From Citrus sinensis (Eukaryota > Streptophyta > Magnoliopsida > Sapindales > Rutaceae): DNA of 64,000 nucleotides. The notes under the pieces are model-generated. The model was not told where the DNA came from and did no database searches. It saw only the letters and a program-made list of their open reading frames with translations. Of this stretch, positions 8,810 to 20,881 are shown piece after piece. Made by a program: the position numbers and the translations under genes. The DNA is taken from contig NC_068559.1 of assembly GCF_022201045.2 (NCBI RefSeq), positions 24,621,501 to 24,685,500 of the forward strand, written 5' to 3'. Within the stretch, counting starts at the first letter, position 1. Each line of letters begins with the position of its first letter.

Positions 8810-11061
8810 GCTAATATTCCAAAAAAGTAACGCCATTGAAATTCATTACTCGTGCTGTTGAAGATGAATTTCAGAAACTTCAATTTGTCCCACTTTATTT
8901 CCTTCTCATGCTTCTGGTGCCAAGCACTAGTTCAAATAAAGTCAGTCTGTTTCCCGCATTAGTTATTAATGCAGAGATTTGAACTCATCAGGCTGTTAAT
9001 TTGACTTTTATTTCCAACTCGTAATGGCTTGCTCATAGGCTTTTTATTTTCTCATAATAAAATGGGTTGTATTATCAAGTAATATTAGTAGAGGTTTTTG
9101 AATTTTTGCTTAAAGCCTGGGCTTTCTTTGTATCCCCAGTCAATCACAACATCATAAATTACAACTTCATTAATCTCACGCGGAACTTCCTCTATGCAAT
9201 TGTCTTCAGATTTAAGCAAACGCCATTTTGACGGCAATGGTATCAAATTGTAAGTTCACTGTAATATCAACGTCAATTAATACACACACACTAATAATAA
9301 TAATAATAATAATAATAAAATGAGGGTTTATGTGGCGCCTTATGTCACTGTTGTTGGAGTGTGAGATTGATCAAATTGACATGTCGGTTGGAATTAAAAT
9401 GACACAGACAATATAGCATTGTAATTTCAGTCAATTGCAGTAAGCAAGTCACTTGCTGGTTCACGTGATTTACTTGCTCAAAATGACAAGTCTTGAAATC
9501 GTTTTGTTCGCTTATTCAAGACACGAGTTGTGGACGAGATCTAAGCCGGGTTCAAGGTCGTTAAAGGCTGTTATGAAGGCCGGAAAATTTTGGGTTTGTT
9601 ATAATAAACCCAAAGTACAACTGGCTGAGCAGCAATCTTTCTAGATTCCTCCAGATATGTATATATCGTCTGAGAGGTTGTGGTTATCAGATTATGAAAG
9701 CTTGTATCTTCTTCATGAGTCTTGTAGCTTGTTCTCGGTCATTAAAATAAGATTGCTACTCTATTTTTCAATGGTGTAGGCTATCTCTAGACTGAACCAT
9801 TTAAAATTTGTGCCTCTTGTTTATTTGTTTCCGTTGGTTCATTTGTGTGTGTTACTAATTGGTATGCCTAAATCACTAATCACAGAGTTTAGTGAGATCT
9901 TGGTGGTTTTAGATTGAGCTTTACATCGATCTAGCAGTAACAATTATAAATATGGACATAACGAAAGTCACTTATTTTGTGATGGATAAGTGAATAACTT
10001 TATAACGGCAATAATAAAGTTATTTTATATTTTAAAAATAACGAAAGTCACTTATTTTGTGATGGATGTTGTCGATGTAAAAAATAAAAAGATTGAGATC
10101 CCTAAAAGTCCTGTAATTTAGCTTCTCTTTGTCATCATTAGATAGGTTTCTTTAACTTTATTTTTTTTTTTATTGGCATTTAAACATATAAGAATTCAAG
10201 AGATCTTTAACTGATCTTGAAATCAACAATTTATTGATTACTCAATAAGTTTTTCTAATATCTGATGAAATTGTAGCAGATTTCACATATTGATTTCGCA
10301 GCTACTAGAAATTCGTTTTAATTCTAATTGATTGTTATAATACATGTTAAAGAACTTGACCAGTGTTTAACAGTTACTTTATTTAAATTTACTTTAATTT
10401 TAATGTCTGAAGCTTCTGCAATGATTAGCTGAGCTTGGGTGTTTTTAGTGGGCTTTTGACTAGTGATTGGGATTTCAACCTTTCCAGTTTACTATATATT
10501 GCTTTTTGAATCATAATAAATTTGCAAACATTGGACTTTAAGGGAAATTAAAAGATGATTATAACTAGGTGAGTTTTGTTGGGGGCAATATTGCCCAATA
10601 AAGAGTTCAAGATTATTGATGATATGCAATTTAAGTATTGGGTACAAAGCAAACTTAAAATTGTATTTTTAGTGGAGTTACAATTACCTGATATCAGAAA
10701 TAGGCTCTCATCGTCTGCAATTTCCTTGCATGATGCATCTGCTTGATATGAGGATATTTTAGTTTCCTAATTTGATTCAAGCCAATCTTGTTTTCCTAGA
10801 TTGAGAAACTTAATTTAGAATTGATAGTGATGATATCTTAGTGAAACACTTGAATCAATCAATAGAGTAGAGATTCAGATGGTGATGGGTATGTGCATTT
10901 GCATCCAAGTGCAAAACCTTATTACTATTTTATTAAGAGAAAAGTGTTGTTATCAATTTCCATTATTAAACCTAAATACAGTTTATTTGGAGGTGAACTT
11001 TCCAACTAAATACGAGTAATTTTCTGCGTGTACGTATAGTGAAAAATATAATTTTTTACAG
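8810..11061. other. Intergenic DNA between the LysM gene and tRNA-Ala
   Basis: About 2.2 kb without a supported gene. It contains an (ATA)n microsatellite around 9292-9320, a spaced 30-bp direct repeat (listed separately) and a short palindrome, GGGCAATATTGCCC, near 10583. A 63-codon open frame at 9453-9644 shows no known domain. The left end should be the 3' untranslated region of the LysM gene. Confidence 0.4.
9958..10067. repeat. 30-bp perfect direct repeat, 80 bp apart
   Basis: The 30-nt block that begins ATAACGAAAGTCACTTATTT and ends GTGATGGAT occurs at 9958-9987 and, unchanged, at 10038-10067. The 50 bp between the copies are AT-rich. It looks like a local duplication; no coding or structural role is apparent. 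Confidence 0.85.
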
Positions 11062-11134
11062 TGGAGATGCAGGGGATCGAACCCTGTACCTCTCGCATGC
11101 AAAGCGAGCGCTCTACCATTTGAGCTACATCCCC
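11062..11134 (-). tRNA. tRNA-Ala(TGC)
   Basis: On the minus strand this is a 73-nt tRNA. The acceptor stem pairs GGGGATG with CATCTCC (one G-U pair) and the discriminator is A. The D-arm is AGCTCAAATGGTAGAGC. The anticodon stem-loop CTCGCTTTGCATGCGAG carries anticodon TGC (alanine, GCA codons). The T-arm is CAGGGTTCGATCCCCTG. No intron. It lies about 230 bp from the Pack-MULE-like element. Confidence 0.97.
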
Positions 11135-11360
11135 CGTGTTGGAAAGTTCAACAACTAAAAGAAATCTACCGAAGAAATATTACGTGTATAAATGGGATCC
11201 TCCATGGGATCGCGCGCATCATATGTATAATATATTATTTATTATTAAGCCAGCAGTTCCGTTCACCGCGTGCTTTGTAAAATTGCAGCCTCGTGCTAAC
11301 AAACACAAATAGCTTTTGTATTTTGGTCTTCTCCGATTCCTCAGATTGGGTGGGCAATTT

Positions 11361-12681
11361 TGGGTAATTTTTAGAGACCTTCCCTGAGATTTACCTTATT
11401 GACACATAGAGAGAATGTATCCACGTAATTACAACCACCTCCCCTCCTATTAGTACGAAAATACATATGCCGTCAGTATATAAGGATAAATGTGTAAAAA
11501 TGTATTTAAAATTTAAAATAATTCAAAATTCAAGTTGATATTTTATTGATATACGATAAATATTAATTGTTACACTTTGTTAACCAATACTTTGCATTAA
11601 CCAGTAGACAAAAGAAAACATCCACTTAACTTTCTCTTTCTCTTCCATGTAACCATAGCACTAATTTCATCTTTTTAAAGATATGAAGAAGCAGCTCCTT
11701 TTGCCTGAAGCTTTATCAAGATTAAAAACGATTTTATCACAAAAGCAATTTCTGAAAATCTTTGCTTTGAGTGCCATCTTCTGTTTCTCAGTTGTTTGCA
11801 GCAACACTTCGCTGAGGTATGCCATTGGAGCTGCGACCGCGTTCTTCAACGCAATTTCCACTTTTCTGCTTACTTGCAAGAAAGAATTTGCCGAGGTTTA
11901 CTGTGCATTGATGCCAGTTGTGCTTGTTATTGTGTTGGCTAGCAACAACGAGCCCCTATTTTATTTACTTGGGTTCTTGGTTTGTATTGGATCCACAACT
12001 AGGCGTGCTTCGAAATCTGCTATTCAACAAATCATGTTAACGTCAAAGGCTGAAAAAATAAATTCTATGAATTTGTTGGTTTATATGGCACTCATGGCTG
12101 CATCGATCTTTCTTCCATTTACCCTCTACATTGAAGGCATGTGGCCGCAATTACAATTGAGAAAGCTTGAAAAGACAGATTCATTGTGTACTTGTTACTT
12201 GGGAATGCCACCATTGCTTATTTGGTTATTTTGACCAAATTTTTTGTCAAAAAGCATACATGTACATTGACTTTACAGGTGCTTGGCAATGCAAAGGCAG
12301 CTCTTGCCGCAGTTGTTTTGGTTCTGATTTTCAAGAATCCAGTGACCGTAATGGGAATGACTGAATTTGCAGTCACGACAATGATCGTGGTGCTTTACAG
12401 TAAAGTAAAGAAGAGATTTAAAATCTCAACTCATTGATGATGATAAAGTGAGTAAATGATTAATTTAGTTGTCGTAACTCGTAAACATGGGTACATCTCT
12501 TTCTTTCTTTTTTCATTTCACTTTACTTTTGGCGGGAAGGGTAATTTAGTCATTTCAACAGTCAACTAACAGTCAAACTAACCGGATACTAACGGAAGGA
12601 GAGGTGATTATAATTACGTGGATATATTCTCTCTATGTGTCAATACAGTAAACCTCAGGGGAAGTCCCTAAAAATTACCCA
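11361..12681 (+). mobile_element. Pack-MULE-like element carrying a host gene fragment
   Basis: The ends are inverted repeats of about 100 bp (11361-11459 and about 12584-12681) that share GGGTAATTTTTAG, TTGACACATAGAGAGAAT and ATCCACGTAATTA, roughly 80-85 percent identical by eye. Directly outside lie the direct repeats GGCAATTT(T) at 11353-11361 and 12682-12690, an 8-9 bp target duplication depending on how one shared T is assigned. Long inverted ends with such a duplication fit the Mutator superfamily. There is no transposase inside. The cargo is a decayed piece of a sugar-phosphate/phosphate translocator gene on the plus strand (11683-12437). A Mutator-type element whose interior is a captured host gene piece is what is known as a Pack-MULE. 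End divergence suggests it is not a very recent insertion. Confidence 0.85.
11683..12437 (+). pseudogene. Truncated sugar-phosphate/phosphate translocator (TPT/DMT family) fragment inside the Pack-MULE
   Basis: The translation matches the C-terminal two thirds of plant endomembrane TPT-family translocators (the At3g11320/At5g05820 group, from memory). Recognisable blocks are FLKIFALSAIFCFSVVCSN, the SLRY segment, PVVLVIVLASNNEPLF, EKINSMNLLVYMALMAAS, and, in another frame, LTLQVLGNAKAALAAVV and FKNPVTVMGM before VKKRFKISTH and a stop at 12435. The first transmembrane segments (about 80-90 residues) are missing. About seven residues (expected LPVSFNQ) are lost between SLRY and AIGA. A one-base loss near 12138 shifts the frame, and a TGA follows shortly in the ancestral frame. 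No introns interrupt the piece. The opening methionine at 11683 is probably incidental. It is not expected to transport anything; transcription is possible but not shown. Confidence 0.82.
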
Positions 12682-13946
12682 GGCAATTTTTTTGCGGGGG
12701 TCTCGTACCTGCGGGTCATGATAAATTTGAGTTGGACACATGGACTCCCAGAAAGTTTCGCCCGAGTCCCAATTATATTTCGGATTTAGTTTGAGAATTT
12801 TATGTCCCCAAACCCGAACCCGGACCCAAATCCAAGATTTTCTTTTTCTTTTTCAAAATAAAATATGTTTTAAATTCGCCCAACTAAACATTATTTAATT
12901 TAACAAAATAATTAAAAAAAAAAACTCAACACACTATTGTAAAACTAAAACCGTAGATCCAAACTCACCTCTCTCAAAATCACAGCCGACAACGACGCGA
13001 CACCAAAACCCAAACTCACCTTTCTCCAACACGACACCTCCAACGGAGCTTCCCCTTTCCGGCCGTCGCGTCGAACGCCAAAATACCCAGCTTCGCCGTC
13101 AAGACCAAGCTTTACCCGTTTGGCGCAAGACGCTAACCCTTTCTCACCGGCGTTCTCGTTTCTCACTGGGCTCAAGCACCCGTCGCTGCGTTCGATGAAG
13201 GTAATTGCTTTTCCTTTTATTGCAGTATTTTAACACATAAAATCACTGTAAATAAAGTTAAAATATAAAAATTAAATCAAGTTTAGCTATCCCTTTCGGT
13301 TTTCTTAAATGGTCTAAAAGCTGGCAATAAAATTGATGGGTTTTGTAAGTGTGAAATTTTTCCATATGTTATGCTTTTTCGTCCAAATTTTTGACAATTA
13401 CTATAATTATTGCCACTTCCAATAGTTACTATAGTGATTACAGGTCCTAATTATGATTATAAGCTTAGATTTTGCTAATTATGTTTCTAGAGGAATTGGA
13501 CTCAATATACTTCTCTGGGAAATGATAAATTTTCCAGCTAAAAAGCTTTTGAATTTGGACTGTTATTGGAAGTATTTAAATTTTTTATATAATAATTCTT
13601 TTTTCCCATAAAATTATTATCAATTTTCAAACTGTGATTGATCTCTCTTTCTCTCTCCCTCTTTTTTTTTTTTTTAATAGATGTGCTTTGTGTTGTATGA
13701 TTAATGTCCCAGTTCCATTTGGGGATTATTAGGGAGATCTCCGAACTAACTCAATTAAAGTTTTTCAGGCATGGGGCGGGTTCTGGGATTGCTTCAAGTT
13801 TGGATTTGGGGATCATGATCCCCGCCCGAACTCACTCCATTGCCTTCCCTATCCTGAAATGTGTTATTATTATTTTATTTAATTTTTTTTCCTTTTTTTT
13901 TTTTGGTGTTCTGGTATTGTGTAGGTTTTGATTTGGGGTTAATATA
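12682..13946 (+). other. Upstream region and probable 5' leader of COQ4
   Basis: No coding exon is supported before the ATG at 13947. A GC-richer stretch at about 12950-13200 ends at a good donor (GATGAAG then GTAATTGC at 13201). A matching acceptor (TTGTGTAG) ends at 13924, so a non-coding first exon and a 5' UTR intron of about 720 bp are likely. Two stretches rich in GGG/CCC words (around 12690-12840 and 13770-13830, the latter with the palindrome GGGGATCATGATCCCC) may be remnants of a repeat but show no clear ends. Confidence 0.45.
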
Positions 13947-15806
13947 ATGATACAAGGTGCGCGAGTGCAGCTGAATGGGTGGCAACAGGTAGCGGTTGCT
14001 GTTGGTTCAGCAGTTGGTGCGTTGCTAGACCCACGAAGAGCGGATCTAATAGCAGCTCTTGGAGAGACCACTGGCAGGCCTGCTTTTGAAAGTGTACTTC
14101 AGAGAATGAAGAGGAGCCCTGAAGGCAGAGTAAGTCTTCCTTTACCTTTTAACTCTGTTATGCTTGATCAAATGAATTCAATAGTACTTAGGTTTGTGCC
14201 TGTGAGTTTGGCCCTTTTTTTTTAATTATTTATTTTGTGCTATTGCTGTTTTAACACTTAGACATCGTGTATGTTATGAAAAATTGTCCATAGAGGAATT
14301 GCAGATTCTGAATTTTGAATGAGTAAACTCTATGCGGAAAACTGTATGTTTATCTTAAAATGGAGACTTGGTTTCCAATCTTTTTGAAACATGAAGTAAA
14401 GATTTTTACGATTTTTTGGAGGAATGGTATATCGATCTAGTTCAATAACCTAGCAATCTCGAGTTTAACTAATTCTGTGTAGAAATAACTGCAAGAAATC
14501 TTTTGATCAGAGGATTTCCTTTTTCTCAATAATAAGTCACAATCTTTTTGGTCTCTTAAGTCTTTAAGTCATCATGGATGAAGTTTGTAAATATAGCAAA
14601 AATGTTTCATACGGTGAAGCTTCTTAAACAACATGTCAAACAACTTTTGTAATTAATTTTTTTTCCCCTCAAGAATCTAATGATTCGACTTATTGGTCTT
14701 GGACGCAATGTCGAGAGAAATGTAAATAATTCTTTAGGCGTCTGGTTGAGGATCTGTACATGCGAATCTGTGGAATATATCAGATGCAATATCAGATGCA
14801 ACTTTGAATGTTTTATTGCAATATACTTCATATATATGGAGCCTGTTTAAGTGAATTGGGATTCTTTGATAATTATCATATTATCATCTGGATCAGTTTC
14901 CAGAGGTTGTTTCAGTTAGTCTCATCCTATGTATGAATTTTTCTCAATAATTTTTTCTGGTCTTGATATTATGCCATGCCTTGATAATTTTTTGGGACTA
15001 TATGCGGCTTGATCGTAAACAACAGTGTGGCTCAGGGACAACTTAGTTGCATTATGCTTATGACTCTTAACACATACTGTAATAATCAACGAAACAGGAA
15101 TATTTGAAATCTAATAATTTGGCACTATGAAACTCTTTTTCTACTTCTGCCAGTGATAGAAAGTTTGAGCTCTCCACATCTTTGTAATGTGTCTATGTTG
15201 GCCAGCTATGATTTGTCCCTTTTGTTGTCACTATCTTCAAGTGTATTTTAAAGTTAATTGTCAACCTTGTAATTATTTAATGCATTGCTTTTTTTTTTTT
15301 CCGGGGTATAGGCAGTACTGTTGGAGCGACCACGGGTTATATATGAAAAAGTAGGCCATGCGTGGGATCTACCACCAAACACATTTGGTGCTGCCTATGC
15401 AAGTTTTATGGGATCCAGGAACTTCTCTCCAGATGATCGCCCACCAGTGCGGTTCATGGACACAGATGAACTAGCATATGTGGCCATGCGGGCTCGTGAG
15501 GTGCACGACTTCTGGCACACCCTTTTTGGTCTTCCCACCAACTTGATTGGTGAGTCTGCTCTAAAAGTAATAGAGTTCCAGCAAATGTACCTTCCAATGT
15601 GCTTCTTATCAGTTATAGGGGGCTCTGCCAGATTTAGTGAGAAGCAAAGGAAACTGTTCTTCCAACACTACTTTCCATGGGCCATCCGGGCTGGCATGCA
15701 GTCCACAGATCTCATGTGTGTGTATTACGAGCAGCACTTTCACGAGGATTTGGAGGATCTTCGAAAGAAATGGGGAATAGTCCCTTCTCCTGCTGCTCCT
15801 GTATGA
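13947..15806 (+). CDS. COQ4: COQ4, ubiquinone biosynthesis protein
   Basis: Two coding exons, 13947-14129 and 15312-15806, separated by an intron of about 1.2 kb, encode 225 residues. Start and length agree with plant COQ4 as I recall it ([20 protein letters not shown] at the start). COQ4 acts on the matrix side of the mitochondrial inner membrane in the coenzyme Q synthome. It is needed to hold the complex together, and recent work also ascribes to it C1 decarboxylation/hydroxylation of the ring. The metal-binding signature HDxxH(x)11E is complete: H126, D127, H130 and E142 ([17 protein letters not shown]). The conserved [16 protein letters not shown] lies right before the splice junction. 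No classic presequence is evident at the N-terminus. It faces the SPIRAL1-like gene tail to tail with about 770 bp between stops. Confidence 0.95.
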
Positions 15807-16148
15807 CCCTATTTAAGTCAATGTATACCCTGTGATGTCAGAGAATTTTTGTTGTCGGAACTGTTTTTGTTTGGTTGGGATACAGCTCAAACTACTGGAA
15901 CATTTGTATAAATCAATGAAGAGTTAATACTCCCCAAGTGAAATTGTACCATTGATTAGTACAAGTTATTGCACTATAATGTGCGCCGCCAATTAGGCGG
16001 ACTTGTGAGCTTGACAAAGCCATTTAGAAAAAATTTCTTGAACTTTAGATTGTAATATGGTTTGCAGACCCATGTATACTTGTAAATGGAGAAAAGGTTC
16101 GGGGAAAAGCTATATATTCCCGTTTTATTGAGATTGAGATTGGTCGGC

Positions 16149-16271
16149 CGGGGGCCGGGGGCCGGGGGTGCAGGGATATATGAGCTTGTTCCCCTTTATA
16201 TCATTCGAAAGAAGATTTGGAACATAAACTTCCCCTTTATATCATTCGAAAGAAGATTTGGAACATAAACT
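16149..16271. repeat. Two short tandem repeats downstream of COQ4
   Basis: First, CCGGGGG is repeated three times around 16147-16169, an unusual GC-rich island in this AT-rich spacer. Second, a 41-bp unit starting TCCCCTTTATATCATTCG is present twice head to tail, at 16190-16230 and 16231-16271, essentially identical, so the duplication is recent. The rest of 15807-16577 holds the 3' untranslated regions of the two converging genes. Confidence 0.85.
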
Positions 16272-16577
16272 TCGGGAAAAATTTGAACAAAAGCAATAAA
16301 GGAAGAAAACTAATATTTATCTGCACAAAAGACAAGTGAACAGTTTGCATTACAAATATAAAACTTCACTTTTTGATTGCAATTGCGTCTTGTAACAAAA
16401 GTTTATGCATAAAAATATTCTTGATTGAATTAAGCAGACAACCACACCATCTTTATATTACATCACAACATCAAACGAGTTGAATTGTTTATGTAAACGA
16501 TGAGTGCATTGCCTCATCCAAATTACATTTTCACAAAAATCACAACAATACTTCATATGGAGATAGGGAGGCACATC

Positions 16578-17796
16578 TCAGTTGCTGCCACCACCAAAGA
16601 GGTAACCTAGTGAAGATCCACCACCGGGGGCAGCATGGACCTTGGTTGAAGGCCGATCCTGCAACAAAAAAAAAAAAACGCAGAGAGATTGTCATCACAA
16701 TGATAAATTTAGCCGTTCAACAGACAGTTAAAACAAGCTTACGCAATCTAAATAGACTCACAGAATAATGCATACTTTTGGGAAACTTAGTTTTGGATTT
16801 TACATAGTTAAGAGGCCCAAGACATTTAAGGCTTATTGAAACTAAATGACAGATACAACCATCATGTAAAAACAATTTGAACTAAATTCAAGTTGCACAA
16901 TGTCTAACAAGAAAATCATGCTAATGGTGGAGGGGAATGAACGCAAGTGGTTCATGCGCAAGTGAATTGATTATTTGAAACCAACTAATAGGGGCTCAGA
17001 TACTCATTTCTTGACTCTGTATGTGACACGAAGCAAATTATTCCTCATTACTTCATAAAAGCATGCAACATGTACCAACTGCATTTTTAAGTCTTGATGT
17101 ACACCGCAGTTAGTTGGGCCTACTACATTTCCTAGAACCATAGCAAGACATTTGATTTACAAAATGGTTAACAATTTCCGGCAATAGTCTCACTTCACAA
17201 AAATTTTAAAACAAAGATCTAACTTCAATAGGAAATCTGAAACAAGAATAGAAGTTCTTTTACAGTTCAAATCCCCAAAACACAAACGTAGTGAAAACAA
17301 AAGTCTTTTGAACTACCCAAGACCGAAGCATCAAAATATTGTGGACTACAATTTTTATGCCTCACACAGAATGATGGTTGCTGTTCTCTCTATAGAACAA
17401 ACTATTCCTGAAGAACAATTTTATTAATTTCCCAAGAGAGACAAAACCATTCCTTTAGAATGTTCAGAACAAACAAACAAGTTAAAAAAATCACACACTG
17501 ATGCATTACAAGCATCACAGAATATGCAAACAAAGCTATTGGAATAGGAATCATACCGTAATGAAGTTGCCAGTGTTCTGACCATCTGCCCGCATATAGT
17601 TGTTCATTGAAGTACTGTTGATACCAGCAGGAAGCTGCTTGGTAATATCTACTGGTTGAGCAACAGGAGCAGGCTTCTGGGTAGGAGCGTTGTTTTGAGC
17701 CTGCCCTTCTTTTGCAGCTGGTTTTGGAGCCTCTCCATCGCTGAACAGATAGCCCAATGAACTCTGCCCCCCACCACTGCTAACTCCACGACCCAT
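16578..17796 (-). CDS. SPR1: SPIRAL1-like microtubule-associated protein
   Basis: Coding exons 17796-17557 and 16658-16578 give 106 residues. The ATG at 17796 gives the family start MGRGVSSGGGQSSLGYLF. The nearly identical motif GGGSSLGYLFGGG closes the protein; this repeated N- and C-terminal pair is the hallmark of the SPIRAL1 family. Between them lies the conserved segment LPAGINSTSMNNYMRADGQN followed by TGNFIT. SPR1-type proteins bind cortical microtubules and plus ends and keep cell expansion straight; loss twists organs in Arabidopsis. An intron splits the protein just before DRPSTKVH. A leader intron is likely, with acceptor next to 17808 and donor at 18475-18476, making a non-coding first exon from about 18540 to 18477. 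SPR1 or one of its SP1L paralogues is equally possible from sequence alone; SPR1 is favoured by the COQ4 neighbour. Confidence 0.93.
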
Positions 17797-19740
17797 TCTC
17801 TCCAACTTCTAAGACCAAAAGCCCCACACCCTGTCTTCCAAGAAAATTCAAGAAGACAGACAGTAGAATCAAAATAGAGCTCAATCCAGAAAGCCAGATC
17901 AAACACGATCAGCAAAACATAATAAATTTTTAACTCCTAAAAAACATTCCCATCGAATCAGATTAGATATGTTATAATAAGAGTGTAGGTTTCTGCCTCA
18001 AGTTCAAGAGAGAGAAATTGCCCCTAAAATCATCACATAACTAAGGGCCCAAAATTATCAAAATCTTTGAATGCTTTACAACCATCTTTTTCTTCCATAC
18101 TATTGATCAACAGAATTAATTATTTCCTTATTCTTTTCTTGCCTTCCAGTTCTTTTCATTAAACCTAAACATCAAATTACACATTGACACACTTCAGGTT
18201 AAAGCAAACAAGCCCAAGTAAAACCTTCACATTGAAAGTTTATCGACGCCCACATAATTGAAAATATATATATATATATATCTTATACATAAATTCTTAT
18301 ATCAAATGTTAAAACCAATCAAACTGTGCCAAAGCCCCCGGGGGGGTGGGGGAGTAACAGTTGGAGATGAACTAACAGATCTTGAAGGTACATAACAGTA
18401 ATAATAAAGAAGCGGGAAAATGAAAAAGAGGCAAAAAAAAAAAAAAAATTGAAGAAGAAGAAGAAGAAAGGATTACCTTACTAGTTGGGATTGATTTGGA
18501 TCAGATCTGGAGTGTGAGAAGTGTGTAAAGCCGAAGCAGGAGTGGCCGAAAGCGATATCCGTGCGTTTTATTTTATACCAAGTGCTTAGACGGTCACTGT
18601 TATGTTATGTGTTAGCTGCTCTTGTTTTTTTTTTTTTTTTTTTTTTTAATTTCTGATTTTAATTTAAATCCATGTGATATTTCCGCCAATTTTTTTATTT
18701 TTATTTTTGGTTCTTCCAGATCTTTTGTCATTTTTTTACATCCGGCTCCCTGTTATTTTATACAATCATGAAGTAAAGCAAATTTTGTATTATTTTCTTA
18801 TCTGGTTCTTTCCAATTTCCATAACATTCTACTGCTTTTTTGTAAATATAAATTATAATTATTCTGCAGTGTGCACCCACATATATTAAATATTAAATAA
18901 TCTCTTTCAAAAGGTTTGGTAGCTATGCGAGCAACATTCAGAATGTTGACTCTATTTTCATGTTTTTATTGTGAAAAGCCAAATCAATTGTTTCCTTTTT
19001 TTTTTTTGGGAGAACATAAAAAATTGTTAAGTAATTAGTTAACGATTATATTTTTAAAATATTGAAAATAAATAGGTTCTTAGATAACTAATTTTTAAAG
19101 ATCTAATTGTTCTTAAAAAAAACAAATACAGTTGATCATAAGTTAAGTCTATATTTTGATGTTGGATAAAGTGTGGGATTAATGTAATATGAAGAATAAA
19201 ATCATGCTTGGCAGTCAAGTTTAATTAATTAGTTTATATTTTAGTCCAAAAACTATGAGATTAATAGTCCTCGTTTTCACATGGGTTTAGGTAGGATTAA
19301 ATATTTTAGAATAATTCAAATTTTCTACTAATATCAAAATTTTATTCAATAAATTATTTTTAACTTGTAATTAATTTAAGATTAAATATAAAAATTTTAA
19401 TTCAATAATTTATTTTAACTACTGTGCAATTTAAACATTAAAAATTATTCAAATATTTATTTACGATAATATTAAATATTAGAATAATAAATTCAATGAT
19501 TAGTAATATAATTTAAGAAATAACATAGTATTAAAATAGTTATTTTAGCTTCATTTAATTTAATTTAATACAGACCTATTCGACATTATACCAAATTAAT
19601 AAAAAATTAGTATTTATAATCCGCTATAGTCCAATCTAATTTAATCAAATCCAATCCAACTTCAAAATGTAGGTAGGAAGATAATTAAGGTTAATTTGGG
19701 GTCTATGGATGGGGAGTTGTTTAATCTTTGACTATTATGG

Positions 19741-20165
19741 GAGGGCGCTCAATTCGGTTTTTCCTGAACCAAACTAAATAAAATCGAAATATGTTAGTTC
19801 GATTTGTAAAAACTGAATAATTCAAAAAATGCAAACCAATTGATTTTTTGTTTGAATTGAACTAGAAACTGATCAACTCAGTGTTAACATTTTTTTAAAA
19901 ATAATTTATATATTATTACTTTTTTTTCATAAAATATGAATGATTAGTGAATATAATTGAGTTGGGCTAAAAAATAATCAAATTTAAGTGAAAAAATATT
20001 AAAATTTGACTAATATAAAAGACAAATATTCGAATCAGGTAGAACCAAACCATACTTAAAAATCGAACTAAATTTTGGTTCAATTCATGACTTCTTGAAC
20101 GATCATTATTGTTCGGTTTGATTCTTAGAAAAAACTGAATCGAACCAATTAGTGTCCACCCTTAC
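19741..20165. mobile_element. Possible hAT-like non-autonomous element of about 425 bp
   Basis: The left side (GAGGGCGCTCAATTCGGTTT) and the inverse of the right side (AGGGTGGACACTAATTGGTT) are similar. The interior repeats CGGTTTGATT/CGAACCAA-type words in both orientations, as subterminal regions of plant hAT elements often do. I could not find a clean 8-bp target duplication, so limits and family are uncertain. Confidence 0.35.
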
Positions 20166-20721
20166 ACTCCTCTATACATAATCTTTGAACAAAAATTAAC
20201 AACATTGCATGGACTTGTTCAAAAAACTTTGTATCTCCTTTACTTGTGAGGTTTTGAAGTTTAGGGACCCAAATGTTATTTACACCTTTGTTTTCGGCGG
20301 TGATCAGACAACAGTCAATAATTGGACAAAGCAAAAACGGGAGTGGAAAGGGTAGCTTACGTTGTAAGCGGTGGATAAGCTGGCTGCCATTTCACGTGCA
20401 TGAAATATATATTAGATTAGTTAGAATATGCGGTAACCTCACTGTTCTCGTTGCCTATTAAGATGACATCTTTATATATTAACATTTCTTTTCTTTTCTT
20501 TTTTTTTTAAAACTAACGATACTCAGATTTTTAAAATTAAATTATGCTTTATAAAATATAAATGATTTGTGGTCAAAGAATTACAAATTTGTTTGACAAT
20601 TGAAAAGATGCAAGATCTATTGACATTTATGGTTAGAAAACCCTCTTAAAGGATAAAATAAAATAAAAAATCATTAATAAAATAAAATAAGACAATATCT
20701 TCCGATACTACATCACCAAAT

Positions 20722-20881
20722 TTGCTTTCTATTGGTTGATTGGTTACCATTTTTGTCTGATTTTGACATAAAGATATATGTTTGATATCTTTAGCGGATA
20801 ATCACTATATCCTCTACTAATATTGCTTTCTATTGGTTGATTGGTTGCCATTCTTGTTTGATTTTGACATAAAGACATATG
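20722..20881. repeat. 59-bp direct repeat with a 101-bp period
   Basis: A block beginning TTGCTTTCTATTGGTTGATT and ending with CATAAAGATATATG or CATAAAGACATATG occurs at 20722-20780 and 20823-20881, with only about four differences. It contains CCAAT-type words (ATTGG). I see no gene next to it that would make it a promoter element. Confidence 0.85.

Noticed and set aside
9453-9644. 63-residue open frame on the plus strand
   Set aside because: No domain, no clear promoter, isolated in 2.2 kb of spacer. It could be a decayed exon but nothing supports that.
12690-13830. G/C-rich words on both sides of the COQ4 leader intron that suggest an inverted-repeat transposon
   Set aside because: The similarity between the two sides is short and patchy, and no ends or target duplication could be defined.
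17797-17805. Upstream start for the SPIRAL1-like protein adding three residues
   Set aside because: The codon at 17805 is TTG. The ATG at 17796 gives the family start MGRGVS.
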